Assembly (NCBI GenBank): GCA_024516035.1
Contig: CM044963.1
Coordinates: 20,142,703-20,206,702, forward strand
Length of the DNA stretch: 64,000 bases
DNA from: Bactericera cockerelli
Lineage: Eukaryota > Arthropoda > Insecta > Hemiptera > Triozidae
Direction: 5' to 3'
Shown here piece by piece: positions 35,001-45,874 of the stretch. Every line of letters begins with the position of its first letter. Within the stretch, counting starts at the first letter, position 1. The position numbers and the translations under genes are program-made. The notes below the pieces were generated by a model. The model made no database searches and had not been told where the DNA came from. It worked only from the letters and a program-made list of their open reading frames with translations.

Positions 35001-35274
35001 GGAGAACCCCCTGGCTGTTTTTGCATATTTAGGGCGGAATTAATAGACGTTCTTGTAATACCTCTGTGACGCTAGGTCACGGATTGCGTACTGTGTAAGA
35101 TAGGGAAAATCGACACTTACCAAGGACTTACGTCTGTTGATGTTGTCTATTAATTCCGCCCTTAGTCTTTCAGCTATCTGAAAAATAATATTGCAACTTA
35201 CCAGTAAAGTTTTTGATTATTTCCTCAGACATCTCCCAACTTCGCAAGAGCTGTAGAGTCTCTCTGTCTGCCAT
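32021..35274 (-). CDS. SAM-domain accessory protein of element 1 (SAMD3-like), five exons, 630 residues
   Basis: Coding exons: 35,274-35,202, 34,859-34,717, 34,367-33,996, 33,698-33,260 and 32,886-32,021. All have GT-AG borders, consistent phases and a total of 1,893 nt. Residues 1-72 ([18 protein letters not shown] onward) look like a SAM domain, a protein-interaction fold that often polymerises. Residues 73-196 are rich in Ser, Pro, Ala and Tyr, with repeated YDSQ/FESQ and APY words. Residues 197-342 hold a conserved block with [13 protein letters not shown] and [16 protein letters not shown], then a basic RSRSRRRS stretch (310-317) that may be a nuclear signal. The C-terminal half carries [13 protein letters not shown], typical of SAMD3-like proteins. 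It shares exon 1 length (73 nt) with the element 2 copy. A role in binding or bridging transposon ends is inferred from its constant pairing with the transposase. It could instead act in regulation. Confidence 0.85.
35032..35161. mobile_element. 130-bp MITE in intron 1 of the SAM gene
   Basis: The ends GGGCGGAATTAATAGAC and its reverse complement are flanked by TTA on both sides (35,029-35,031 and 35,162-35,164). TWA target duplications and G-rich ends fit PIF/Harbinger-type MITEs. The element is noncoding and leaves the splice sites intact. Confidence 0.7.
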
Positions 35275-35337
35275 GATCACACTTAAGTTTTCACCCCTCG
35301 CGAAATTCAAATTGTTCGTTTTATTAATGTTAACACG

Positions 35338-35343
35338 TTTATA
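35338..35343 (-). promoter_or_regulatory. TATA box candidate of element 1
   Basis: TATAAA on the minus strand, 64 bases before the SAM gene ATG, a plausible spacing for a short leader. No other canonical TATAAA was noticed between it and the ATG. Confidence 0.4.
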
Positions 35344-36059
35344 GTAGAGGTTATTTAGTAACTACACAAAGGTTCAATTCGTTATTAGAAAAACAGTACT
35401 TAACTTGTGAGTTGTGAGGTTACTTTAAAAAATGTGTTGTTTACAAAAATGAGAAAGAGAAATAGGCTTCAAATCCGCCATTGCAAAATTGCAACTGCAA
35501 AACTGCAAGTGCTGCGTAGTGGAAGTAGCGGCGAGAACAGGAACTATGATACAGTGTTGGTAGTGAGGGTTGAGAGGTTTATACCAAATTTGAAAAGCAG
35601 GTAACTGGGAAATAATCTAATAATAACTATAGGTGGTCGGTCGGTAGGTAGGTAGGTAGATACATAGACACATTAAAATAGGTTTTACATCTTTTAATTT
35701 TATTTACATGATTATTTAATTAAACACTTAATGCTAATTAAAAATAGAAAACTTGGAAACGTTAATTTATTCTTATTAAACGAAGGACAAATAATTTTAA
35801 TTTATTTTATTTTATTTGATTTCGTATGCTTGTTTTTTATATTATCATTTTTGAAAATTTTTTTTTAGCATAATTTTGGGGTACTTTATCCCCGCTCAGA
35901 GAGCAAGGAATATTTTTAGACATTTTAACTTTCGTTTACGTACTATTTTTATCAAAATCACGATCCTAAATTAACGTGTTGACGCGCTGAACTATCACAC
36001 CAGAATGATTTTCGGAATGCACTTATTTTAAGAAAATCAGAAGGTTTTAAGAACCACAT

Positions 36060-37265
36060 TAGAATGCCGGCATCCCATTTCCGAGTACAGATTCCGAACG
36101 CAGCCTATTTATCATCATGACAATTAGGCAGCCCGTGATAAATAGACAGCCGTAACCAAATATAGAGGTCCACTTTCCCATAGTGGACAGCACAGTATTT
36201 TGTGTTCTGTTTCCCGATACCAATTTACAAGTAGGATGCTGGCATTCGATTTCATATTATAATATCCTATTTTGTACAGCGTATTTGGAAAGCCCGTGAT
36301 AAATAGACCACAGCAGACTAGAATTCAATGCTGGCAATAGATAGTGGACAACACATTATTTTGTGTGCTATTTACCGATACCAATTTACAAGTAGGATGC
36401 TGGCATTCGATTTCATATTATAATATCCTATATTGTACAGCGTATTTGGAAAGCCCGTGATAAATAGACCACAGCAGACTAGAATTCAATGCTGGCAATA
36501 GATAGTGGACAACACATTATTTTGTGTGCTATTTACCGATACCAATTTACAAGTAGGATGCTGGCATTCGATTTCATATTATAATATCCTATATTGTACA
36601 GCGTATTTGGAAAGCCCGTGATAAATAGACCACAGCAGACTAGAATTCAATGCTGGCAATAGATAGTGGACAACACATTATTTTGTGTGCTATTTACCGA
36701 TACCAATTTACAAGTAGGATGCTGGCATTCGATTTCATATTATAATATCCTATATTGTACAGCGTATTTGGAAAGCCCGTGATAAATAGACCACTGCAGA
36801 CTAGAATTCAATGCTGGCAATAGATAGTGGACAACACATTATTTTTTGTGCTATTTCCCGATACCAATTTACAAGTAGGATGCTGGCATTCGATTTCATA
36901 TTATAATATCCTATATTGTACAGCGTATTTGGAAAGCCCGTGATAAATAGACCACTGCAGACTAGAATTCAATGCTGGCAATAGATAGTGGACAACACAT
37001 TATTTTGTGTGCTATTTACCGATACCAATTTACAAGTAGGATGCTGGCATTCGATTTCATATTATAATATCCTATTTTGTACAGCGTATTTGGAAAACCC
37101 GTGATAAATAGACCACTGCAGACTAGAATTCAATGCTGGCAATAGATAGTGGACAACACATTATTTTGTGTGCTATTTCCCGATACCAATATACAAGTAG
37201 GATTCCGGCATTCGATTCCAGATTACAGTATCCTATTTTTGACTGAGCATTTGGAAAACCACTGG
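36060..37265. repeat. Element 1 right 161-bp tandem array, about 7 copies
   Basis: Units start AGGATGCTGGCATTCGAT at 36,233, 36,394, 36,555, 36,716, 36,877 and 37,038, exactly 161 bases apart. A diverged unit stands at 37,199 and a degenerate one before 36,233. Each unit carries GGCATTCGA and 'gataaatagaccac', both shared with the left-end arrays. The inner copies differ by very few bases, a sign of recent array expansion or homogenisation. Confidence 0.93.
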
Positions 37266-37544
37266 CACATAGACCAGAATGCAATGTTGGCTATGTAAAG
37301 TGTACTGCTTGATGTTCTGGCATCCTTCATTGAAGTGCAGCCTTCTACTTTTGACTAAGAAATTGACTAGCCCAAATTTAAACATACCACCATACTCACC
37401 AGTCCATAGTTCACCGCAGCATCCTATCATCTAATACGGCTCTAAATTTCCAATGACAATTCAGTGAAATGCAAACATTCAATTCCAGACTTCAGTGAAA
37501 AAAAATTATCTCAACATCCAAAATAGACAAGCGTGCGGACTATC

Positions 37545-37685
37545 TGTTTTCACGGCAGTCTATTCATTTTCACGCAGTCTATTCATTTTCACGGCAGTCT
37601 ATTTATTTTTTCTGTCAGTCTATTTATTTTTTGTGTCGGTCTATTTATTTTTTGTGTCAGTCTATTTATTTTTTATGTCAGCCAA
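37545..37685. repeat. Element 1 right-end inverted AAATAGACC sites
   Basis: Copies of 'cagtctatt' followed by 'tattttt' or 'cattttcac' stand every 20-23 bases. They are the reverse complement of the left-end 'aaaaaataaatagac' word, giving the element a mirrored pair of site clusters about 200-300 bases from each tip. Confidence 0.8.
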
Positions 37686-37845
37686 AAAAGGAATAAAAGT
37701 GATTTTGGATGCCAATGGAATTGTAATATCGTCGGCTACTTTTTTTCTTCGATGTTTAAAATAGGGTAATCCCTCCAATACTAGGGTGCTGCAGCCTATT
37801 TTTTACCTTACGATGCCACAAAATAAAATTTTTTTTCTCAGTGTA

Positions 37846-40147
37846 TGCTATTAGGCACATGATATAAATGAAAATTTAAAATTTATAAAAAATACATAAA
37901 TAAAACCAGGTGGTAGATAAAAGTAACTGATACATCTTCAGGACTAGTGGATTAAAAAAATAATAATAATGCGTTGAGGTTTACCGAAATAGTTTTTAAC
38001 TAAAAAAAAATTTATATGTGGGTAAGCTGAAATCCTAACATAACTTTCAAATCTATCAAATCAACAGACTTATCTTGCATTTTTTTCACCTCTCTTCAAA
38101 GCTATCTAGGAGTCGCTTTTCCACCTATGTATATTGTTTAATTATTACGATTAATATCTACATAAGAGCATATACTGATATCTATATAAGACCAGATACA
38201 TAAGATTATATACCGATAAGCCCCCTGCCTCGACTAGGCGTGGTTGTCGAGGCGCCTTGCAATGGGAGGGTCGCAGTTTCCTTTCCTGGCGTTGAATAAT
38301 TTTTTTCATGTGTGTTTTCTTCTTTTATTTTCTTTTTCAAAAGTGAGTTAATTATAATTCTTTCCCCTTTTTTTGTTGGAAAATTGAAATTAATTCTCTT
38401 CATGTAAACAATTTTCTAATGAAATTATAGGTATTGTGTTTTAAAAGAGAGGGGGGGGGTGGGGTATTTATGTTAGCTTTTATGCAGAGGCCTGACCTCG
38501 TGCGGGGATTTATTATTATTATTATTGAATACTTTATTTGAAGGACAGAATACAAACAAATATTGAAAACAAATAAATTATAAAATGGATAATAATAAAA
38601 ACGAGAAAAAAATAAATAAAATACATTAATACATACAAATGTCCTTACTTAAGGGCGGGGTTATTATTACTCGTAAAATAATAAGGACTTATTATTTAAA
38701 ATAATAGAAGCTGTGATGGGCATAGTGCCTCGTTCCTCAGACCTGGAAAGCTCTTTTTATATTTTATAAATACACTTGAGATATAAATAATATGTAGATA
38801 TAGTTTTAGGACTTTATATAACTTTGAGCTCTGCTTTCTACCATGTCTGCCCCTACAGCAAAGTGCAATGGCTTCTCCAGTTAAACCCTCTGCATGTGTA
38901 TCAGGGATCTACCCACTGACCTCCAAGTGACTACTTATCTAGTCAAACCTGAGCTGTCGGATTAAGGGTGGTAGAGTGATTGATAGAGAGGGGTATGAAT
39001 GAGTAAGATGAGAGAGAAAGAGAGAGAGGAAGAAAGAAGTCGCACTGTGTGAGATCTCCACGTGTGAGTATTAAGGGAGGTAGAGTGAGTGACAGAGAGA
39101 GGGGTATGGATGAGTAAGATGAAAGAGAGAGAGAGAGAGAGAGAAAGATTTCACTGTGTGAGATTTCCACGTGTGAGTATTAAGGGAGGTAGAGTGAGTG
39201 AGAGAGAGAGGGGTATGAATGAGTAAGATGAGAGAGAGAGAGGAAGAAAGATTTCACTATGTGAGATCTCCATGTGTGAGTATTAAGGGAGTGAGTGAGA
39301 GAGAGGGGTATGGATGAGCAAGATGAGAGAGTGAGAGAGGAAGAAAGATTGCACTGTGTGAGTTCTTCACGTGTGAGTATTAAGGGAGGTAGAGTGAGTG
39401 AGAGAGAGAAAGAGACTGGGGTTGGTCCTTTTCTATTTAATTTGATTTAGATTAAAAATGTAATGCCCGGTACCTACTATCAGACAACAATAAAAAAAAA
39501 TAACAAAATATTTTTTCGTTGTTGTATGTCATGTTCAAATATATTTGTGAATATTGGTTGCAAAGAACGGGCGCAAACTCGCCTTGCTTGTTTTATAATC
39601 AAACACCTCGGTCAACGTGTGAAGAACGCCTATACAAATAAAGAGACAGCCCGGCAGAGTGCAAGGTTACGAAAATGGTCTGATTAATGTTATTTCTAGT
39701 ATTTTTACACTACATTGTAGCAATACAAAAGACTCTGTCAGTAAAAAGCCTCTATCTATTATTCTCACAGTTCGGTAATTGAAAAAGCTAAAAGCCGTTC
39801 AAAGGTAAAAGGGTTGTCTAGTAGGTAATGGCATACAAAGACACGATAGCATCAGCTAGGGCGGCGGGGGGTAAATGGAAATATTATCATGGGGAGTGGG
39901 TTTTGATTTGTGTTATGGCGGCTCTTGAAGTATACTGATTAAAAGGTAAAAGGGTTGTCTAGTAGGTAATGGCATACAAAGACACGATAATATCTTGCGG
40001 GGCAAACATAATTATGATTGTTCTGCCAAACAATATCATGATTGTTTTGCAAAAAATAATTATGATTCGAATAAAGTGAAAAAGTACTTCCGATTTCTAA
40101 TATTAGATACATATTTCTCTGAAGTAATGAAAGATAAATTAAAAGAT
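37846..40147. other. Gene-free stretch with LINE end and tandem repeat
   Basis: It contains a weak tRNA-like patch at 38,215-38,290 ('ggcgtggttgtcgaggcgcc'). A minus-strand LINE-like 3' end lies at about 38,524-38,672 ('aagggcggggttatta'). A GA-rich tandem repeat of about 97-110 bp lies at 38,968-39,415 ('cgtgtgagtattaaggg' at 39,061, 39,171, 39,274 and 39,371). A 48-bp direct repeat ('ggtaaaagggttgtctagta') stands at 39,803 and 39,942. A palindromic-repeat copy lies at about 40,083-40,130. No gene seen. Confidence 0.65.
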
Positions 40148-40452
40148 GAGCGCACCAATAGCTCAGTGGTTAAGCACTCGCTTGCCATGCGGAAGGTACC
40201 GGGTTCGAACCCCCGCGCCGACAGTACATTGTAATCTAAATTTGGTTACAGTTGCTTGTAAGGGATACCTTCTGGTGCGCTCGTCTTGACCCAGCACCTA
40301 AATGGGAAGTATTGTCACTTCTCGCCAATCAGACGGGAGGCATACTACGGGATGAGCAGGCTACAGCACAGACCACAAGCGTCTACAGTAGCTCCTGTTT
40401 CATGGCTACGAAATAAAAAACGGCTGTGAAACACTCATCTTTAAAAAAAAAA
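40148..40452 (+). mobile_element. SINE family D, full length, tRNA-Gly-like head
   Basis: The head reads 'ccaatagctcagtggttaag' (A box), a Gly-like 'gcttgccatgcggaag' anticodon arm and B box 'gggttcgaacccc'. The acceptor ends do not pair, so it is not a functional tRNA gene. A body of about 220 bases with 'gacccagcacctaaatggga' and 'ggctacgaaataaaaaacgg' ends in poly(A) at 40,441-40,452. Confidence 0.8.
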
Positions 40453-41535
40453 AATGAAAAAATAAATCAATCGGTTTGTTTAAGAGTCGATCCAACCATA
40501 ATAATCATAAAATATAGAACTCATCTGTGGACCAAGTAGAGCTGGCATTCATGAAGAATTATTTGATTCAAACAAAAACACTTCACTGTAAGATTATTTA
40601 TTATGAGTCTGCAAGGTCTCGATGATTGCATATACGACAACATAGAATTTCAAATCATGTCATAAAGATTATATTGGGAGGGAATTTATAGCCAGCCATC
40701 TTTTAGGAGGGGGATTTTGTTTAACTTGAGGGAGAGATAGTTATGATAATAGGAGGGTAGAGAGAGAGGGGGGATATCAAAATGAACATAAAAATATTCC
40801 TAGACATAAAATTTGAAACGTAAAATGTTTATCACCGTTTATTTTGACGTAAAGCAAACTGCAAAGGAATATTCTCTCCCTTTCTCTGTATGTGTGTTTT
40901 CTTGTTTGCACTTATATACCCTATCTCTTTTTTCTCTCCCCTAACTATAATCTATCTCCATATCTATTTTATTATCTTTCCCTCTCTCCTCTTTCCCTTC
41001 TACATTATACGAGTATATACCTTTATATTTTCTCCCAATGTCGAGTTCTCCATCTCTCTTCCTCTTTTCAGCCAGTTCAGCGAAGTACAATGTACATCAA
41101 CCTCGAGCGTGGTGAAGACATAAATTGATGCACAATTATAAGTATATTCCAATCTCCTTAAATACCAGTTCCATATCCATACAATCAATCTACCATTAGT
41201 TCTCTTTAGTAAGTACAGTCATCTAACTATCAATCTATGTCGGTAAACATTTGCAGATAGATTCAAAGCACACATAAACATTTATTTGCACAAATGCACT
41301 GTATTTCTTCATTTTCTATCTCTTTCTCTCACTCTCTCTCCCTATCTCTCTCTGTCTCTCGCTCTCCCTCCATCTCATCTTTTCCTTCTGCTCCTGTCCT
41401 CTCATTGCCTCTCCCTCTTTACACTTTTTCTTCCTCTTCTTTTTTCACTGAAGAATTGAAGATTGAACTTGAAATACAAAGGCAGTATAACCCTGAGGCA
41501 GTATAACCCTGAAGCCAGCTTACCCTGTATACACT
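40453..41535. other. Gene-free, CT-rich in part
   Basis: CT-rich from about 40,870 to 41,060 and again at 41,300-41,440. The frames there are Ser/Leu/Phe-rich and compositional. Nothing else recognised. Confidence 0.6.
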
Positions 41536-41700
41536 ATTAGTCCGACCCGAACTTACCAGCTTGATCTATACGACGCTACGCGGGACTTTTAACCTGGAGG
41601 TCGTTGGTTCGAGTCTCAATTTTGGTAAAAAAGTAGCAACATTAGTGTGAATAGCTGTGACATCACGAAAGTGATTAACACAAATATGATGACTTTACGT
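41536..41700 (+). mobile_element. SINE family B, near full length
   Basis: The head reads 'aacttaccagcttgatctat', 'cttttaacctggaggtcgtt' and 'ggttcgagtctca'. The body reads 'tgaatagctgtgacatcacg' and 'aaagtgattaacacaaatat'. Confidence 0.75.
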
Positions 41701-41772
41701 ATTATCCCGATCCAACTCAGACTGGTTGAAGTTGACTTGACTTTGTAGTTTTTCGGCCTATACAGGGTGAAA

Positions 41773-41905
41773 CCAGTGCATGAATTTTTCCTTATTAATT
41801 AGAGTTTGTGACCAAAGAATAATAAGTGTCTGAATGTTAGGTGGTAGAAAATGCTTTGAGCCCTCGCCTGGTCGTTACCTTCCACTAAAGAGTGTTATTA
41901 TTATT
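41773..41905 (+). mobile_element. SINE family A, head missing
   Basis: It starts at 'cagtgcatgaatttttcctt', runs through 'gttaggtggtagaaaatgct' and 'cgcctggtcgttaccttcca' and ends in (TTA)n. Confidence 0.75.
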
Positions 41906-43967
41906 ACATTATTTGGGGTTGGAATTTTCTTTAAACTGTTTTATTGATATAGCACTGAAGTCTTTTACCAAGAAAAAATATTAACAGAACTTTCACTATT
42001 CTCTCTCGTTCCTCCCGACAAGGTGTGTTATATTAGAGTAATAATTCATTAGATGGACTATTATTGCCTCTAGAAGTGTCGCAAGCTCATTCGCGGTAAA
42101 AGATTAATTCAGAGGGATGAAATCTGGATTCTGAAGTGGGAGTTTGGGTTAAGAAATTTATATACTTTTCCTGGGGTACGGGAACTATTGAAAGTTGCAG
42201 CTTTATTGAATTCGAAACACTGTGTCTTTACATAATCTCGAATATTGTATCTTCATGAAATCCGAGGAAATATCATCAAAGTGAAATTATGAAAATTTCA
42301 TTATCAACGTTCTCCAGAGGGGCGAGAGGGGGAGATTTCCAGGGATTTTTAAATTATTCCCCGAGCAAAGTTTCAGACGCGGGGGATTACGATATTGTGA
42401 ATATTGTTAAGTATGAAAGTTGGGGACTTTGAACAAAGTTGGGAGTTTTGTAAGGTTTCCAGTAATTCCTCTGGAGTTTGGTTGCTTTGATCAATTTGCG
42501 CATTGTTTACTGTTGGAATATCCTTTTTGTCTCTTTCTTTTTCTTTTCTCTTCCTTCTTTTTTCTTTTCTCTTCCTTCTTCTTTCTTTGCTTTTCTTTCT
42601 TCTTTCTTTTCTCTTCCTTCTTTCTTTCCTCTTTCAACTTTGTTTTCTTCCTTCTCATGTTTTCCTTTGAAATCCCTTTTTATTCTCTTCTCTTTCTTCT
42701 AGTCAAGTCTTGTGTACCTGCAAGCTTTAATCATTATTGTCTCTTCTTCCATCTATCCCTTTTCTTTCTCTAACTCCCTTTTCTTTGCTATTTTGCGACC
42801 ACGACTATGTCTCCTTCTTATTGTTCTCTAATTCTGAGCATTTCCCTTCTTTCTCTCGTTATGTTATCCTATTTTCTAATCTCTTCTGTTCTACATGTGT
42901 ATTTGTTCTCTTTGCTCTGCTTCTGAAATCCGAATTTTCTTCTCTTACTCATTCCTCTCTTCCTCCATTTCGCGTATTACTTCCGAGAATTTCTAATATT
43001 AGAAATCGAAAGTATTGTGTTCATTTTTGTAATAAAAAAATAATCCTCATCCCACCTCTTCCCTGTTAGGTCTCCATTACTTCTCATCCAATCCAAACTT
43101 CAATCCCCAAAAAGCTCAAACAAATGGAAATGGGACCGTATTCCGTCCCATTTACCTTTTTTCACCTTATTCCTTATGGAAATATAAGGAAGTACCAACG
43201 GATTGAAATCTTTTTCCCTTGAAAGCTCCTTCATGTTAACGAAAATGCACTGACAGCAACAAAAAGCAAATATCAGTTGTTTCAAATGATGTGCCATCAG
43301 AGTTTCAAATTAATTTGCTCGGGAAATTGTGCCATCAGCATAGACAGGAGTCTAAACATTATAGTTGTAGCATGCAAATGTTGCCTGCTATCAGGGGCGT
43401 AGTTGTATACAGTGGAATGTGAACAACTGAATTTTTCTCTATAAGTGTAACAAAAGTGACGATCTTTTTGGAAGGGGGGGGATTTATTTTAGGTTGCAGA
43501 ATTTTCAATTTTTGAGCTATTCCATCCAACCAACGATTTCGACTCTTGAAGGATTAAAATTCATTTAAAGTGGAATATTCTTATTTCACAACTGCCTCTA
43601 TTTCCATACACGACACTGTATCCAGCAATTTAATCTGCTCATGAAACTAGTAACATTTATTCTAATACGAATAGCATACAGGGTGTTGTAGGTCTTTCAT
43701 TTTTTTTTTTTTTTTTTTTCATTTTCAAACCTACCTCAGAGTATCTCGATTGTAATTTGTAATTTATTTTCATGAATTGTTGTACATAATAAATATAATA
43801 TGTAAAATCCTCATATTTAATGCTACTACCCCACACTAAGGGAATATAGTCTTCTTCTTTTGTGTTTGTGTCATGGTGGAGGTGGGTGGTTCAAATCTCA
43901 AGTCAAGCAAATTTTTAGTGAAGCCACACTGTGGTTGTCACATTTATATAGTAACATTTTCATTCAT
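41906..43967. other. Gene-free, CT-rich tract and palindromic-repeat copy
   Basis: The 42,525-43,000 stretch is CT-rich with decayed 'tttctttttctct' words, which explains its open frames. A palindromic-repeat copy lies at about 42,972-43,040 ('tttctaatattagaaatc'). A T run of about 21 bases lies at 43,698-43,719. Confidence 0.6.
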
Positions 43968-44060
43968 AACTTCATTAATAATAGCACTCTGAGTGTTAGG
44001 TATGCTTTGAGCATTAACCTTGCCTGGTGGTTAGCTACTTTCTACTAAAAGTTCTGTATT
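43968..44060 (+). mobile_element. SINE family A 3' fragment
   Basis: It shares 'ctctgagtgttaggt', 'tgctttgagcattaaccttg' and 'cctggtggttag' with the family A body. The rest is lost. Confidence 0.6.
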
Positions 44061-44204
44061 ACGAGAAAAGTGGTTATAAGTTTTAAACTTGATAGTGCTT
44101 GTCCAAGTGTGAAGACTTTCCTCAACACACTATATTAATATTATGAATAACCATATTGTAACAAAATCTAATTTTATTACAAATAAAATTTACCGATCTA
44201 TCTA

Positions 44205-44385
44205 ATAGCGCGTTATTTATACTACCCGATTAGTAATCGCCTTATTTCAACAGTGAGCCCCAGACGATTTATTACGTGGTCAAAATTCCAAATGGGAGGG
44301 AATATTACTTGTCACGTCCCGGCTGGGTTTCGAACCCGCGACCTCTGGATTACCAGAGAGACGCCTGGACCAGCTACAATGTTTC
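44205..44385 (-). mobile_element. SINE family C
   Basis: On the minus strand it has B box 'gggttcgaaacccagcc', 'gacgtgacaagtaatattcc', 'ggggctcactgttgaaataa' and the terminal 'actaatcgggtagtat'. The A box is diverged. Confidence 0.75.
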
Positions 44386-45874
44386 TTTTCCTTCTAGCTT
44401 CCAAATAATATAGCACAATTTTTTGCCTAAAAAAAAAGTCAACTTAAATATTCTCAATGAAAATCCCATAACACAAAGCAAAAAAAAAAACTTAAAAAGT
44501 ATGTAAAAAATGGTGGGGTTGAAATGTTCATAATATTATGAGAACCGTTTTTAGTTATTTAAAAAGTCATTAGCGTTTTTAACACGACAATTCTAATTCA
44601 GTACTGTCCTCCACTTTACAGCTTTTTTTTTTATCTCTGCACAAAACTTCTCGAACCCCTCTTTTTTCCAAATGCTCTCAATTGCTCTCTATCTCTCCCT
44701 TTCTCTCTCCCACTCTTTCTCTCTCTCTCCCCCCCTCTCTCTCCCCCCCCCCCTCTTACACACACAAACACACACATAATCACTCTTCTTTCTTTTTCTC
44801 TCCTTCTCTTGAAGGGTCAAATTGACCTCTCATTTCACCCATCCTAATTAGGGCCGAAATGCCAGCAGAGTAATTATTATGAAGGCGGAAGGACGGGCAG
44901 CTTTGTTCCATTTCTTGTAAGATTGAACCTGGTTTTACCTGGGAATACTTCTGATCTCAGTTGGCTGTGTCATATGCTGTGGCTAATCCGCGATGTGTCA
45001 TATGCTGAGCTATCTGACCTGGTTGCAGGCTTTTAAGTGAAACCCTTACAATTAAAACTGCGACCTAATTAGACCTAATGACCAGTGGATTCTATTTGGT
45101 TTTAACGTCCTGACGGTCCTGATTTGAGATAGATAGTTAGGATAGGGTTATATTATACCCTCCGTTCGCTGGAAATTGTACCAGCTACCCACATTGACCT
45201 AACCCAGAAAATTCTGTTCGGAGGGAACAGAATTTTCTTAGAAAACTCTGCCCCAACCTAGAATTGCACTCGGGATCTCTGGACTACGGGCAGTAGTCAC
45301 AAGCGCCGCAGCCCAAGGTGACTTGCAGAATAAAAGTTCAAAACTAATGTACTTACTCTTCTTCTTAATGTTTGTTCCTTCCTTTTCTCCTTATTTTTGA
45401 GATTTAGTAATATTGCCAGATTGTGACTAAAAGTTTGAATATATTTTTCAAAAGGAAATTAGAGTCGGAACAAGCGGAGACCATCCAGCCACTAATTACA
45501 AGTCATTAGTAATTAGTATTTAGATAATTATTATGACTAAGTATCCGTTAGTTATTAGTATTATTTGTATTACTTAGTTAATTATTAGCGTAATTATACC
45601 ATTACAGTGATGGTAATGAGGCTTTTCCCCTACTGACTTGGAACTTATCTTCTATCCTTACTAAACCGGAAAAATTCAGTTTCATTTATGCATTGGGATG
45701 GACACTTGCTCTATTTTTGTTAACACCTCCTTCGTGATATGACCATGCTGTTGAAAGCAACGTTAAAGCCAAAAAAGATGTTCCTTTTTATTCTAAAATG
45801 ACACTACCTGAAAACTAGTGTCAAGAATTGTCTAATATTTGTTGTAAACCTGTTAGGTACTTTGTTTCACGTTG
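44386..45874. other. Gene-free, with a 5S-SINE fragment pair
   Basis: (CT)n and poly(C) lie at 44,695-44,755. A minus-strand 5S-SINE body lies at about 45,105-45,230 ('tgggttaggtcaatgtgggt' on that strand). A short plus-strand tail fragment lies at 45,725-45,775 ('gatatgaccatgctgttgaa'). A tRNA-like decayed patch may lie at 45,255-45,320. No gene seen. Confidence 0.55.

Larger units (their letters stand above)
27593..37843 (-). mobile_element. Element 1: complete 10.25-kb CACTA/EnSpm-type (CMC) DNA transposon
   Basis: The left end CACTGAGAAAAAAAAT (27,593-27,608) is matched exactly by the inverted right end (37,828-37,843). TA stands on both outer sides (27,591-27,592 and 37,844-37,845), consistent with a 2-bp target duplication. 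Both ends carry subterminal tandem arrays sharing the words AAATAGACC and GGCATTCGA. Such arrays are known in plant CACTA elements as binding sites for an element-encoded accessory protein. Inside are two intact genes on the minus strand: a SAM-domain protein (35,274-32,021) and a DDE-type transposase (31,704-29,248). Open frames, intact splice sites and matching ends suggest a recent, possibly active insertion. The family call rests on CACTG ends and the GDNLG, MHDxLEG and MRFExKHR signatures of animal CMC transposases. Confidence 0.88.

Noticed and set aside
36060..37265. A CRISPR-like array
   Set aside because: These are contiguous 161-bp tandem units without variable spacers, in a eukaryotic transposon end.
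40148..40222. A tRNA-Gly gene
   Set aside because: The acceptor arms do not pair and a SINE body with a poly(A) tail follows, so it is the head of a SINE.
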